Positions 17,020-25,347 of a DNA stretch of 41,909 nucleotides are shown here, one piece after another. Where the stretch lies: assembly GCF_020177265.1 (NCBI RefSeq), contig NZ_JAIVMC010000020.1, forward strand, positions 1 to 41,909, in the 5' to 3' direction. The translations under genes were made by a program, and so were the position numbers. Each line of letters opens with the position of its first letter. Positions within the stretch are counted from its first letter, which is position 1. Source of the stretch: Pseudooceanicola marinus (GTDB taxonomy: Bacteria > Pseudomonadota > Alphaproteobacteria > Rhodobacterales > Rhodobacteraceae). A model generated the notes under the pieces. It did not search any database. It had not been told where the DNA came from and worked only from the letters and a program-made list of their open reading frames with translations.

Positions 17020-17119
17020 TCGGGACAGAATGTCCCGATCATCGGGGGCGTGGTGAGTGTGGTCGGACAGAATGTCCCACTCTGCTTTCGATGCCCGCCT
17101 GCCCAGTGTCAATGTGTCC
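17018..17119 (+). promoter_or_regulatory. Helically phased operator array (two strong, one weak palindrome)
   Basis: Site 1 (17018-17040) is a perfect 10-bp inverted repeat around GAA with core GGGACA-GAA-TGTCCC. It begins in the kinase stop codon. Site 2 (17064-17078) is CGGACA-GAA-TGTCCC. Their centres, 17029 and 17071, are 42 bases apart, four turns of DNA. A weaker third half-site, TGTCC at 17115-17119 with a partial left arm, has its centre at 17113, again 42 bases on. The array lies upstream of the MFS gene at 17319 and is probably bound by the response regulator encoded at 13684. Confidence 0.7.
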
Positions 17120-17129
17120 AGTGGGGATA

Positions 17130-17159
17130 TTGCAAGCCATTGATCTAGTTAATTATTCC
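17130..17159 (+). promoter_or_regulatory. Candidate promoter of the OFA transporter gene
   Basis: TTGCAA (17130-17135) and TATTCC (17154-17159) are separated by 18 bases; shifting by one base gives TTATTC with 17. The -10 is weak, as expected of an activator-dependent promoter. The operator sites lie 17 to 100 bases upstream of the -35. No sigma-54 (GG-N10-GC) element was found. Confidence 0.3.
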
Positions 17160-17318
17160 ATTTGACTGTTCAAGGGAATTTCCGCCAAAACCATCCCGAG
17201 GCCGCCGCACAGGTGGCCCGCGCCGACCGTCCCGCCGGAGGAGGGGGACCGCCGGCGTGACGCATCAGGCCCGCCCCCCGGGGACCGGGCCGGACACGAA
17301 AGAACGGGAGGAAAAATC

Positions 17319-19043
17319 ATGTCCAACGCGCGCGCGGGCAGCGCCCTGGGGTTCCTGTACAAGGACCACATCGTTGCCGAACCGGGATATAACCGCTGGC
17401 GGGTACCCCCCGCTTCCATCGCCATCCACCTGTGCATCGGCTCGGTCTATGCCTGGTCGGTGTTCAACCCGGCGCTGACCCGCCAGTTGGGCGTCGTGGC
17501 CCCGGCGGCGGATGACTGGAGCCTGGGGTCCGTTGTCTGGATCTTCTCGGTGGCCATCGTCTTCCTTGGCCTGGCGGCGGCCTTCGCCGGCAAGTGGCTG
17601 GAAGACGTGGGCCCGCGCATGGTGGGCGTCGTGGCGGCCTTCCTCTGGGGCGGCGGCTTCCTCATCGGCTCGGTCGGCATCACCTCGCATCAGCTGTGGC
17701 TGATCTACCTCGGCTACGGGGTGCTGGGGGGCTGTGGCCTGGGGCTGGGCTATGTCTCACCCGTTTCAACCCTGATCCGCTGGTTCCCGGACCGGCGCGG
17801 CATGGCCACCGGCATGGCCATCATGGGCTTCGGCGGCGGCGCGATGATCGCGGCCCCGGTGAAGGGCTGGCTGCTGGCGAAATACGCCACCCTGCCCACC
17901 TTCGTGGGCGCCCAGGACGCCATCGCCACGGTCACCGAGAACGGCCGCGTCTTCGCCGAAACGGCGACGGGCAAGATCGAGGTCGTGCTGGCCAATGCGG
18001 CGCAGGTCGCCGCAATGGGCGGCGAGGCCGGGTATTACGCGGTCGGCACCGGCGACACCGGCGCCTCGCAGACCTTCGTCACCCTGGGCGTGGTCTATTT
18101 CATCGTCATGATGATCGCCGCCTTCCAGTACCGCGTGCCGGCGGCCAACTGGAAGCCCGAGGGCTTCACCCCGAAACCCGTCGCCTCGGGCATGGTCAGC
18201 CAGAACCACGTGCATATCGACCAGGCGCTGAAGACGCCGCAGTTCTGGCAGCTGTGGCTGATGCTGTGCCTGAACGTGACCGCCGGGATCGGCGTGATCG
18301 GCGTGGCCAAGACCATGATGTCCGAGATTTTCGGCACCGTGATGCCGCTGGTGGTGACCGCCGGCTTCGCCTCGACCTACGTGCTGATGATCTCGGTTTT
18401 CAACATGGTGGGGCGGTTCTTCTGGGCCTCGACCTCGGACTACATCGGGCGCAAGGCGACCTACATGTGCTTCTTCGTGCTGGGCACGGTTCTGTACCTG
18501 TCGATCCCCTATTTCGCCTCTGCCGTGGCGACCAACCCGGCGCTGATCTACCTGATCGGTTTCTACGCGGCGACGATGATCATCTTCTCGATGTATGGCG
18601 GCGGCTTCGCCACGATCCCGGCCTACCTGGCGGATATGTTTGGCACCATGCATGTTGGCGGCATCCATGGCCGTCTGCTGACCGCCTGGTCCACCGCGGG
18701 TGTTCTGGGGCCGCTGGCCATCACCTCGCTGCGGCAGATGTCGGTGACCAGCGCCATCCAGGACCTGGCGGGCAAGGTCGATCCGGATGCCTTCGCCCAG
18801 GCCTTCGGCGCGCCGCTGGCGCAGCTGGATCAACTGGTGGCGGCCAAGACGGTGACCATCGCCCGGCTGATGGAGATCGCGCCGGCGGGCACCGTCGATC
18901 CCACACCCAGCCTCTACAACACGACCATGTACTGCATGGCCGCACTGCTGGTGGTCGCCTTCTTCGCCAACCTCTTCATGCGGCCGGTGAAGGAACATCA
19001 CCACCATGACGAGCCGGGGCTGGAACCCGTGCCGGGCGAATGA
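17319..19043 (+). CDS. OFA-family MFS transporter (oxalate/formate antiporter type)
   Basis: This is an inner-membrane carrier of 574 residues with about twelve hydrophobic segments. Family features include NRWRVPPASIAIHLCIGSVYAWSVFNPAL at the first helix, LGYVSPVSTLIRWFPDRRGMATGMAIMGFGGG around helices 4-5, and GRFFWASTSDYIGRKATY in the middle loop. OFA carriers exchange oxalate, formate or other small carboxylates. The C-terminus is histidine-rich (EHHHHDE). GGGAGGAAAAATC precedes the ATG. It follows the two-component genes on the same strand after 299 bases containing phased operators, so its expression is probably induced by its own substrate. No catabolic gene accompanies it. Confidence 0.87.
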   Translation: MSNARAGSALGFLYKDHIVAEPGYNRWRVPPASIAIHLCIGSVYAWSVFNPALTRQLGVVAPAADDWSLGSVVWIFSVAIVFLGLAAAFAGKWLEDVGPRMVGVVAAFLWGGGFLIGSVGITSHQLWLIYLGYGVLGGCGLGLGYVSPVSTLIRWFPDRRGMATGMAIMGFGGGAMIAAPVKGWLLAKYATLPTFVGAQDAIATVTENGRVFAETATGKIEVVLANAAQVAAMGGEAGYYAVGTGDTGASQTFVTLGVVYFIVMMIAAFQYRVPAANWKPEGFTPKPVASGMVSQNHVHIDQALKTPQFWQLWLMLCLNVTAGIGVIGVAKTMMSEIFGTVMPLVVTAGFASTYVLMISVFNMVGRFFWASTSDYIGRKATYMCFFVLGTVLYLSIPYFASAVATNPALIYLIGFYAATMIIFSMYGGGFATIPAYLADMFGTMHVGGIHGRLLTAWSTAGVLGPLAITSLRQMSVTSAIQDLAGKVDPDAFAQAFGAPLAQLDQLVAAKTVTIARLMEIAPAGTVDPTPSLYNTTMYCMAALLVVAFFANLFMRPVKEHHHHDEPGLEPVPGE

Positions 19044-19056
19044 TCTGGCCCATCCG

Positions 19057-19117
19057 GGTCACGCGGCAGCGTGACCGGCGTTGAAAGAAAGGGGGGCGTC
19101 CTGCGGGGCGCCCCTTT
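19057..19117 (+). terminator. Terminator region after the OFA gene
   Basis: There are two hairpins. GGTCACGC-GGCA-GCGTGACC (19057-19076) is a perfect eight-pair stem. It is followed by AAAGGGGGGCG paired with CGCCCCTTT (19088-19117) with a two-base bulge. The short T-run makes the second the better terminator candidate. Confidence 0.6.
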
Positions 19118-19316
19118 GCCGTTGGCGCAGGGCCGACGATGGGCCCCCGCGCCTGTGGCCTGACGCGTGATCGGGCGAAACCTGCCTGTTCACGAAAATA
19201 TTTCCTGTCCGGGGCAGTATCGGCGCGACGGAAAGGTCATTCTGCCGCGTAACACTCGTCACACGTATCTTCCTCCGGTGGTTCCGCCGGGACGCAATTC
19301 GAAGTTCGGAGATCTC

Positions 19317-20558
19317 ATGCCCCGCCCTGCTTCCGGCACGTCCGCCGCCCCGATCCACTGCCCCCAGGGTGCCCGGCCGGTCCGGCGCCTGGGGGCCACG
19401 CTCCTCTCTCTTGGTCTGCTGCTGCACGCCGTGCCCGCCTGGGCGCAATTCGGCGGCGGCGGCCCGACCGAGGTGGGCGTGATCGCGCTGGAGATGGGCG
19501 CCGCCCCCTACCAGGTGGTCCTGCCGGGGCGCGCCGTGGCCCATGACCAGACCGAGATCCGCCCCCGCGTCGAGGGCCTCGTGGAGGAGATCCCCTATCG
19601 TGCCGGTACCCGGGTCGAGGCTGGCGAGCTGCTGTTCCGGCTGGAAACCGACACCTACGACGTGGCGCTGGCCGCGGCGGAGGCGCAACTGGCCAGCGCG
19701 CAGGCGACCGAGACCGCGGCCCAGGCCCAGGTCGACCGCTACGAGCGGCTGGAGGGCGTGGGGTCAACCCAGTCCGATCTGGATCAGGCGCGGGCGGAAC
19801 TGGCCTCGGCCCGGGCCTCGGTGAAGGCTGCGGAATCGAGCCTGAAATCCGCCCGGCTGAATCTGGAACGCACCGAAATCCGCAGCCCGATTGCCGGCAT
19901 CGTCGACCTGGCGCAGGTCTCCGAAGGGGCGCTGGTCACGGCCAACCAGTCCCAGGCGTTGACCACGGTCACCACCATCGATCCGATCTACGTCGATGTG
20001 CAGGAAAGCTCTGCCCGGATGCTGCGGGTCCGCAAGCGGCTGGAGGAGGGGTCCCTGACGCGGACGGATGACCTGGACATCGGGCTGGTGCTGGAAACCG
20101 GCGACACCTACGAAAGCACGGGCCGCATGGTCAGCCCCCGCAGCGAGGTTTCGACCACCACCGGCACCGTCGATTTCCGCATCGAGTTCGACAACCCAGA
20201 ACGGGTTATCCTGCCCGGCCAGTTCCTGCGGGTGACGATCACCCTGGGTGAAACCCAGGCCATCCTGGTGCCGCAGCGCGCCACCTCGCGCGGCTCGGAC
20301 GGGGCGTTGACGGCCTTCGTGGCCGAGGGCGACACGGCGCGGCAGGTCACCCTGACCGCCCAGGGCACCTGGCAGAACGCCTGGATCGTCACGGACGGGG
20401 TGGCGCCGGGGGACAGGCTGATCGTCGACGGATTGCAGAACCTGCGCGACGGGGCCGCGATCAATACGGTGCCGGTCACCATCAACGCCGCCGGCCTGGT
20501 CGAGGACCAGGCGCCGGCCGACGTGGATGCGGGCGCCGATACGGCGGCGGGCGAGTAA
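19317..20558 (+). CDS. RND efflux periplasmic adaptor (AcrA/MexA type)
   Basis: The adaptor has 413 residues. ATG 19317 is chosen for the CGGAGAT upstream and the signal peptide that follows (core LGATLLSLGLLLHAVPAWA, cleaved before QFGGG). It is not an obvious lipoprotein, since no lipobox cysteine is seen. Then come a lipoyl half (VVLPGRAVAHDQTEIRPRVEG), a helical hairpin (about 100-170, with AQATETAAQAQVDRYERL), the second lipoyl half (TEIRSPIAGIVDLAQVSEGALV), and beta-barrel and membrane-proximal domains. It bridges the pump in the next gene to an outer-membrane channel. Six bases separate the two genes. The C-terminus is acidic (ADVDAGADTAAGE). Confidence 0.92.
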   Translation: MPRPASGTSAAPIHCPQGARPVRRLGATLLSLGLLLHAVPAWAQFGGGGPTEVGVIALEMGAAPYQVVLPGRAVAHDQTEIRPRVEGLVEEIPYRAGTRVEAGELLFRLETDTYDVALAAAEAQLASAQATETAAQAQVDRYERLEGVGSTQSDLDQARAELASARASVKAAESSLKSARLNLERTEIRSPIAGIVDLAQVSEGALVTANQSQALTTVTTIDPIYVDVQESSARMLRVRKRLEEGSLTRTDDLDIGLVLETGDTYESTGRMVSPRSEVSTTTGTVDFRIEFDNPERVILPGQFLRVTITLGETQAILVPQRATSRGSDGALTAFVAEGDTARQVTLTAQGTWQNAWIVTDGVAPGDRLIVDGLQNLRDGAAINTVPVTINAAGLVEDQAPADVDAGADTAAGE

Positions 20559-20564
20559 CCTTCC

Positions 20565-23500
20565 ATGGTCAATTTCTTCATTCACCGCCCCGTCTTCGCC
20601 TGGGTGCTGGCCATCGTCACCATGCTGGCCGGTGGCTTTGCCTTCACGCGCCTTCCCGTCTCCCAATACCCCGAGATCGCGCCGACCACCGTGCGCATCT
20701 CGGCCAGCTACAACGGCGCCACCGCCGATGCGGTGCAGAACTCCGTCACCACGGTGATCGAAGATGCGATGACCGCGCTCGACGGCCTGCTCTACATGGA
20801 ATCCTCCTCGCGCGAGGGGTCCTCCTCCGTCACCCTGACCTTCGACGAAAGCGTCGAGCCGGTGGATGCCCAGAACGAGGTGCAATCGCGGGTCAGCCAG
20901 GTCGAAAGCCAGCTGCCGGACCGGGTGCAGGACAGCGGCGTGCGCGTCTCGCGGTCCTCGTCCTCGATCCTGATGGTGGGCGCGCTGGTCTCGCTCGACG
21001 GGCGCTATTCCACCGTTCAACTGGGCGACATCCTGGACAACCAGGTGACCGGCCCGGTGCAGCGGACCGAAGGGGTGGGGGGCATCAACGCCTTCGGGTC
21101 GGGCTATGCCATGCGCATCTGGCTGGACCCGCTGTCGCTGGCCCAATACCAGCTGACGCCGGCCAATGTGACCTCTGCCGTGCAGGCGCAGAACACCACC
21201 GTTTCCGTGGGCTCGCTGGGCGAGTTGCCCACCACCGAGGGCCAGCAGTTCACCGCGACGATCACCGCCCAAAGCCAGCTGACCACGGTGGAGGAGTTCG
21301 AGCAGATCCTGCTGAAGACCGAGGAGGACGGGTCGGCCGTCTTCCTCGGCGATGTGGCGCGGGTGGAGATCGGGCAGGAAAGCTATGGCTCCAACTCGAT
21401 CTTCAACGGCATCAACGCCTCGGGCTTCGGGGTGAACCTGGCCACGGGGGCCAATGCCATCGACACCGCCGAGGCGGTGCGCGCCACGCTGGACCGGCTG
21501 GAAACGGCCCTGCCCGAGGGGGTGGAGATCCGCTATGCCTACGACACCTCACCCTTTGTCGAGCAGTCGATCGAGAAGGTCTATCACACGCTGATCGAGG
21601 CGGTGCTGCTGGTGCTGGGCGTCATCCTGATCTTCCTGCAGAAATGGCGCGCCACGCTGATCCCGATCATCGCCGTGCCGGTGGTCCTGCTGGGCACCTT
21701 CATCGTGCTGGCGGCCTTCGGATACACGATCAACACGCTGACCATGTTCGCCATGGTGCTGGCCATCGGCCTGCTGGTCGATGACGCCATCGTGGTGGTG
21801 GAAAACGTCGAACGGGTGATGGAGGAAGAGGGGCTGTCGCCCCTGGACGCCACGGTGAAAAGCATGGGCCAGATCACTGGCGCGCTGATCGGTATCGCTC
21901 TGGTGCTGTCGGCGGTCTTCCTGCCCATGGCCTTCATGGGCGGCTCGACCGGGGTGATCTATCAGCAGTTCTCGATCACCATCATCACCGCCATGGTGCT
22001 GTCGGCGCTGGTGGCGCTGATCCTGTCGCCCGCGCTGTGCGCCACGATGCTGAAGCCGTCCCACGGCGAGGGGCCGGGCGTCGCGCGCTGGTTCAACCGC
22101 AACTTCGACCGCATGGTCGGCGGCTATTCCGCAACCGTGTCGCGCGTGCTGAAGGCGCCGCTGCTGGTGCTTGTGGCGATGGTCGCCATCCTCGGCGCGG
22201 CCTGGTCGCTGTACCAGAAGATCCCCGGATCCTTCCTGCCGGCGGAGGACCAGGGCGTGATGATGATCATCGTGAACCTGACCGAGGGCTCGACCACCGC
22301 GCAGACCCGCGCCGTGGTGGAAGAGGTCGAGGACTGGCTGCTGAACGAGCAGTCGGAGACGGTCGAGTCGACCTTCACCTCGCTGGGCTTCGCCTTTGGC
22401 GGCTCGGGGCAGAACCGCGCCATGCTCTTTGTTAAACTGCGCGATTTCACCGAGCGGGAGGAAACCGGCCTTGGCGCCACCGAGCTGGTGGCGGCGGGCA
22501 ATGCCCGCTTCACCGGCAACCGCGCCGGGCGGATCTTCTTCATCCAGCCGCCGGCGATCCCGGGGCTGGGCAATACCTCGGGCTTCTCCATGTACCTGAT
22601 CGACCAGGGCGGCAACGGCACCGAGGCGCTGCGCGCCGCGGCCACCACGCTGGAGGACATGGTGAACCAAGACGACCGGGCGCAGAACCTGCGCATCCAG
22701 GGCAACGATGACGAGGCGGTGTTGCGCATCAATCTGGATCAGCAGAAGGCCGAAAGCCTGGGCGTGTCTATCACCTCGGTCAACGCGATGCTGTCGACGA
22801 TCTTTTCGGGGTCGAACGTCAACGACTTCAACATGAACGGCAACCTGCGGCCCGTCATCGTCCAGGCCGACGCCCAGTACCGGATGCAGCCCGAGGACAT
22901 CGAGAAATGGTACGCGGTCAATGCCAGCGGCGAGACGGTGCCCTTCTCCGCCTTCATGGAGACCGAATGGGTCGCGGCCTCACCCTCGCTGGCGCGGTAC
23001 GGAGGCACGCGGGCCATGTCGATCTCCGGCGCGCCGGGCGAGGGCGTCAGCTCCGGCGCGGCGATGGACGCGATGGAGGAGATGGTGGCGGAGATCCCGG
23101 GCGGCTACGGCGTGGCCTGGACCGGCCTCAGCTTCCAGGAACAGCAGTCGGGCAACCAGGCGCCCTTCCTCTACGCCCTGTCGGTGCTGGTCGTCTTCCT
23201 GTCGCTGGCCGCGCTCTATGAAAGCTGGTCGATCCCGTTTTCGGTGATGTTGGCGGTGCCCGTGGGTGTGCTGGGCGCGCTGCTGGCCGCCTGGGCCACG
23301 GGCGGGTCGAACGATGTCTACTTCAAGGTGGGCATCCTGACGACCATCGGCCTGGCGGCCAAGAACGCCATCCTGATCGTCGAGTTCGCCAAGGACCTGG
23401 AGGAGCAGGGTCGCGGCCTGATCGAGGCCACGGTAGAGGCCGCCAAGCTGCGCCTGCGCCCGATCCTGATGACGTCCTTCGCCTTCATGCTGGGGGTGGT

Positions 23501-23666
23501 GCCGTTGGCCATCGCCTCGGGCGCGGGGGCGGCGGCGCAGAACGCCATCGGCGTGGGTGTGCTGGGAGGCATGGCCGCGGCCACCTTCCTGGGCGTCTTC
23601 GTCGTGCCCAGCTTCTACGTCATCGTCCGCAAGGTCACCGACAGGCGGGTGCGTCGGGCGTCCTGA
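20565..23666 (+). CDS. RND multidrug efflux transporter (AcrB/MexB type, HAE-1)
   Basis: This is an inner-membrane, proton-driven pump of 1033 residues, the family's usual length. It begins VNFFIHRPVFAWVLAIVTML and has the HAE-1 start motif FTRLPVSQYPEIAPTTV. Transmembrane helix 4 keeps the proton-relay pair in GLLVDDAIVVVENVERV, and helix 10 keeps the essential lysine in GLAAKNAILIVEFAKDL. Two large periplasmic loops follow helices 1 and 7. It exports hydrophobic or amphipathic drugs with the adaptor upstream. Neither an outer-membrane TolC-like gene nor a TetR repressor is beside it, so the channel must be encoded elsewhere. Confidence 0.93.
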   Translation: MVNFFIHRPVFAWVLAIVTMLAGGFAFTRLPVSQYPEIAPTTVRISASYNGATADAVQNSVTTVIEDAMTALDGLLYMESSSREGSSSVTLTFDESVEPVDAQNEVQSRVSQVESQLPDRVQDSGVRVSRSSSSILMVGALVSLDGRYSTVQLGDILDNQVTGPVQRTEGVGGINAFGSGYAMRIWLDPLSLAQYQLTPANVTSAVQAQNTTVSVGSLGELPTTEGQQFTATITAQSQLTTVEEFEQILLKTEEDGSAVFLGDVARVEIGQESYGSNSIFNGINASGFGVNLATGANAIDTAEAVRATLDRLETALPEGVEIRYAYDTSPFVEQSIEKVYHTLIEAVLLVLGVILIFLQKWRATLIPIIAVPVVLLGTFIVLAAFGYTINTLTMFAMVLAIGLLVDDAIVVVENVERVMEEEGLSPLDATVKSMGQITGALIGIALVLSAVFLPMAFMGGSTGVIYQQFSITIITAMVLSALVALILSPALCATMLKPSHGEGPGVARWFNRNFDRMVGGYSATVSRVLKAPLLVLVAMVAILGAAWSLYQKIPGSFLPAEDQGVMMIIVNLTEGSTTAQTRAVVEEVEDWLLNEQSETVESTFTSLGFAFGGSGQNRAMLFVKLRDFTEREETGLGATELVAAGNARFTGNRAGRIFFIQPPAIPGLGNTSGFSMYLIDQGGNGTEALRAAATTLEDMVNQDDRAQNLRIQGNDDEAVLRINLDQQKAESLGVSITSVNAMLSTIFSGSNVNDFNMNGNLRPVIVQADAQYRMQPEDIEKWYAVNASGETVPFSAFMETEWVAASPSLARYGGTRAMSISGAPGEGVSSGAAMDAMEEMVAEIPGGYGVAWTGLSFQEQQSGNQAPFLYALSVLVVFLSLAALYESWSIPFSVMLAVPVGVLGALLAAWATGGSNDVYFKVGILTTIGLAAKNAILIVEFAKDLEEQGRGLIEATVEAAKLRLRPILMTSFAFMLGVVPLAIASGAGAAAQNAIGVGVLGGMAAATFLGVFVVPSFYVIVRKVTDRRVRRAS

Positions 23667-23684
23667 GCGGGACGCAGGCAAGTG

Positions 23685-23718
23685 AAAGGCCGGGGTGGAT
23701 CGCACCACCCCGGCCTTT
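23685..23718. terminator. Bidirectional terminator between RND pump and zinc-ribbon gene
   Basis: AAAGGCCGGGGTGG and CCACCCCGGCCTTT form a perfect 14-pair stem around a six-base loop. The A/T ends serve both directions, so it can stop transcription from the pump operon and from the convergent gene at 23755. Confidence 0.88.
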
Positions 23719-23754
23719 GCTGTCTGCGCGGCGCCAGTGGTCCTGGCCTGTGCC

Positions 23755-24090
23755 TCAGTCAAAGTCGAAGATCTCGCTCAGCAGCGATTTCCGCTTCTTC
23801 TTCTTATAGTACTTCTTGTCATAGCGCGGCTCGCCGTAATGGGCGGCGCGCGGATCGTAGCGGCGATCGCGTTCCTCGGCCGGGTAGGGCTCACGGTACT
23901 CCCGCACGGGGGTGGCGCGACGTTGCGGCTGAGGCTGCGGCGCGGGCGCCAGTTCCTCGGCGCTGCGCTCGATGATCTTGTCCAGCTCGCCCCGGTCCAG
24001 CCAGACGCCCCGGCAGGTCGGGCAATAGTCGATCTCGACTCCCTGACGGTCGGTCATCAGCAATTCGGTTCCATCCACCGGGCAACGCAT
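23755..24090 (-). CDS. Zinc-ribbon (zf-TFIIB) domain protein
   Basis: The protein has 111 residues. The first 45 residues hold a zinc ribbon with CPVDGTEL and CPTCRGVWLDRGELDKI, the signature of the small zf-TFIIB family (PF13453). The rest is low complexity: proline/glutamine-rich, then arginine/tyrosine/glutamate-rich, then a basic KKYYKKKKRKS stretch and an acidic end (EIFDFD). Such proteins are widespread in proteobacteria with unknown function. Nucleic-acid binding is plausible from the basic tail. GGAGGAGATGG lies just before the ATG. It stands alone between the RND terminator and a divergent response regulator. Confidence 0.8.
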   Translation of the reverse strand: MRCPVDGTELLMTDRQGVEIDYCPTCRGVWLDRGELDKIIERSAEELAPAPQPQPQRRATPVREYREPYPAEERDRRYDPRAAHYGEPRYDKKYYKKKKRKSLLSEIFDFD

Positions 24091-24436
24091 GCGCCATCTC
24101 CTCCTGTTTCAAGCTTCCCTTCCAGATGGGCGCGGGCGGGCAGGGACGCAACCTCTGACCCTGTCACGTTAACCAAGTATCTGGAAAACTTGAGACTTAT
24201 CCTTTCGTATAGATGACCGGCGCGGGGTAAACAGGGTATGACTTTTCTTGCCGGACAGCAGGGCAACGTCCCACCCGGCAGCGCAGGCAGCGGGCGCCGC
24301 CCCTGCCGACAGATGGGCCGAAGGCCCTGTGCATGAAGATCCTGATCGACGGTGTGGGCCGCAGATGCCCTCCGTCGGCGGCCATCTCTCTCTTCACATC
24401 GTCGATCCTGATCGAAGGGATGAAAAGGAGAACGGG
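24091..24436. other. Divergent intergenic region before the CtrA-like gene
   Basis: No gene is supported; the upstream in-frame extension of the regulator (from about 24248) lacks a ribosome-binding site. A TTAACC half-site occurs near 24168, but no second TTAA-type half lies at the seven-base spacing expected of a CtrA box. No convincing promoter pair was found. Confidence 0.35.
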
Positions 24437-25138
24437 ATGCGCCTTCTGGTTGCCGATACCACCTGGAATATTGCGGGCCTGGCCCATGCCCTGCGCAAGG
24501 AAGGGTTCTACATCACCGAGGCCGGATCGGGCGCGGAGCTGATGGAGTTCGCCTCCTCCGCGGAACAGAACGCCATCCTGATCGATCCCGACCTGCCCGA
24601 CATGGACGCGGGTGACCTGATCGCCCGGCTGCGCGCGGATCACCCCCGCATGGTGATCGTCGTGGTCAGCCGCCGAGTGGAAGACGCGATGCGCACCCGG
24701 TTCATGGTGCGGGGCGCGGACGAGCTGTTCGAATGGCCCGCCAAGCCGGTGGAGATCGCGGCCCGTCTGCGCGCCTATGTGCGCCGGACCTGCGGTTTCG
24801 CCTCGCCACAGTTGACCTCTGGGGCGCTGACGCTGAACGTCGAGGATCGTTCCGTCCACTGGGGGCAGATGCCCCTGCATCTGACCCGGCTGGAGTACGA
24901 GCTGATCGAGATGCTGATGCTGCGCGCCGGCGGCATGGTCACCCGCGAACAGATCATGCTGCAGCTTTACGCCTGGCAGGATGAACCCGATCCCAAGATC
25001 ATCGACGTCTACATCTGCCGCATCCGGTCCAAGTTGGCGGCGATCGGCGCGCCCGAGGATGTCCTGGTCACCGCCTTCGGCCAGGGGGTGCGCATCCCGA
25101 TGCTGACCCTGTCCGAGCGGCAGGAGGCGGCTGCCTAA
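24437..25138 (+). CDS. CtrA-like OmpR-family response regulator
   Basis: The regulator has 233 residues. ATG 24437 follows AAAAGGAGAACGGG. The receiver (1-118) has the predicted phospho-acceptor D50 in ILIDPDLPDMD and lysine in WPAKPVEIA. In its acidic pocket MRLLVADTTW, the second acid of the usual pair is threonine (T8). The winged-helix domain (about 130-225) closely resembles CtrA: LHLTRLEYELIEMLMLRAGG, then a segment ending LYAWQDEPDPKIIDVYICR. It is therefore a CtrA paralogue, not the canonical CtrA, which starts and ends differently. It probably binds TTAA-N7-TTAA-type sites. Two such sites lie just downstream, before the gene at 25348. Confidence 0.82.
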   Translation: MRLLVADTTWNIAGLAHALRKEGFYITEAGSGAELMEFASSAEQNAILIDPDLPDMDAGDLIARLRADHPRMVIVVVSRRVEDAMRTRFMVRGADELFEWPAKPVEIAARLRAYVRRTCGFASPQLTSGALTLNVEDRSVHWGQMPLHLTRLEYELIEMLMLRAGGMVTREQIMLQLYAWQDEPDPKIIDVYICRIRSKLAAIGAPEDVLVTAFGQGVRIPMLTLSERQEAAA

Positions 25139-25195
25139 TCCGGGTTGCGGCAGCCCGCCCTGGCGGAGCCCGCCGCCTGGGCGCGGTCCCGGTCG

Positions 25196-25260
25196 TTAAC
25201 GAAATGGTAAGAATGGCGACGTCAATTCGCGTCACTTTTCCTTCCTTATCAATTCATTAA
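25196..25260 (+). promoter_or_regulatory. Two near-consensus CtrA boxes
   Basis: TTAACGAAATGGTAA (25196-25210) and TTATCAATTCATTAA (25246-25260) each match TTAA-N7-TTAA with one mismatch in the eight conserved bases. Their starts are 50 bases apart, and the second ends 87 bases before the GTG at 25348. They lie between a CtrA-like regulator gene and a secreted-protein gene. Confidence 0.55.
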
Positions 25261-25347
25261 CCTTGCCACCCCAGGCTGTTCCGGACCGTTTCGGACCGGG
25301 GAAGGCCGCAGCACAGCGCGCTGACCGCCCCGGGCAGGGAGGCGCCG

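Noticed and set aside
17121..17135. Possible sigma-54 promoter TGGGGATATTGCA before the OFA gene
   Set aside because: The GG to GC distance is three bases too short for the strict sigma-54 spacing.
24160..24180. CtrA box upstream of the CtrA-like gene
   Set aside because: Only one TTAACC half-site is present, with no partner at seven-base spacing.
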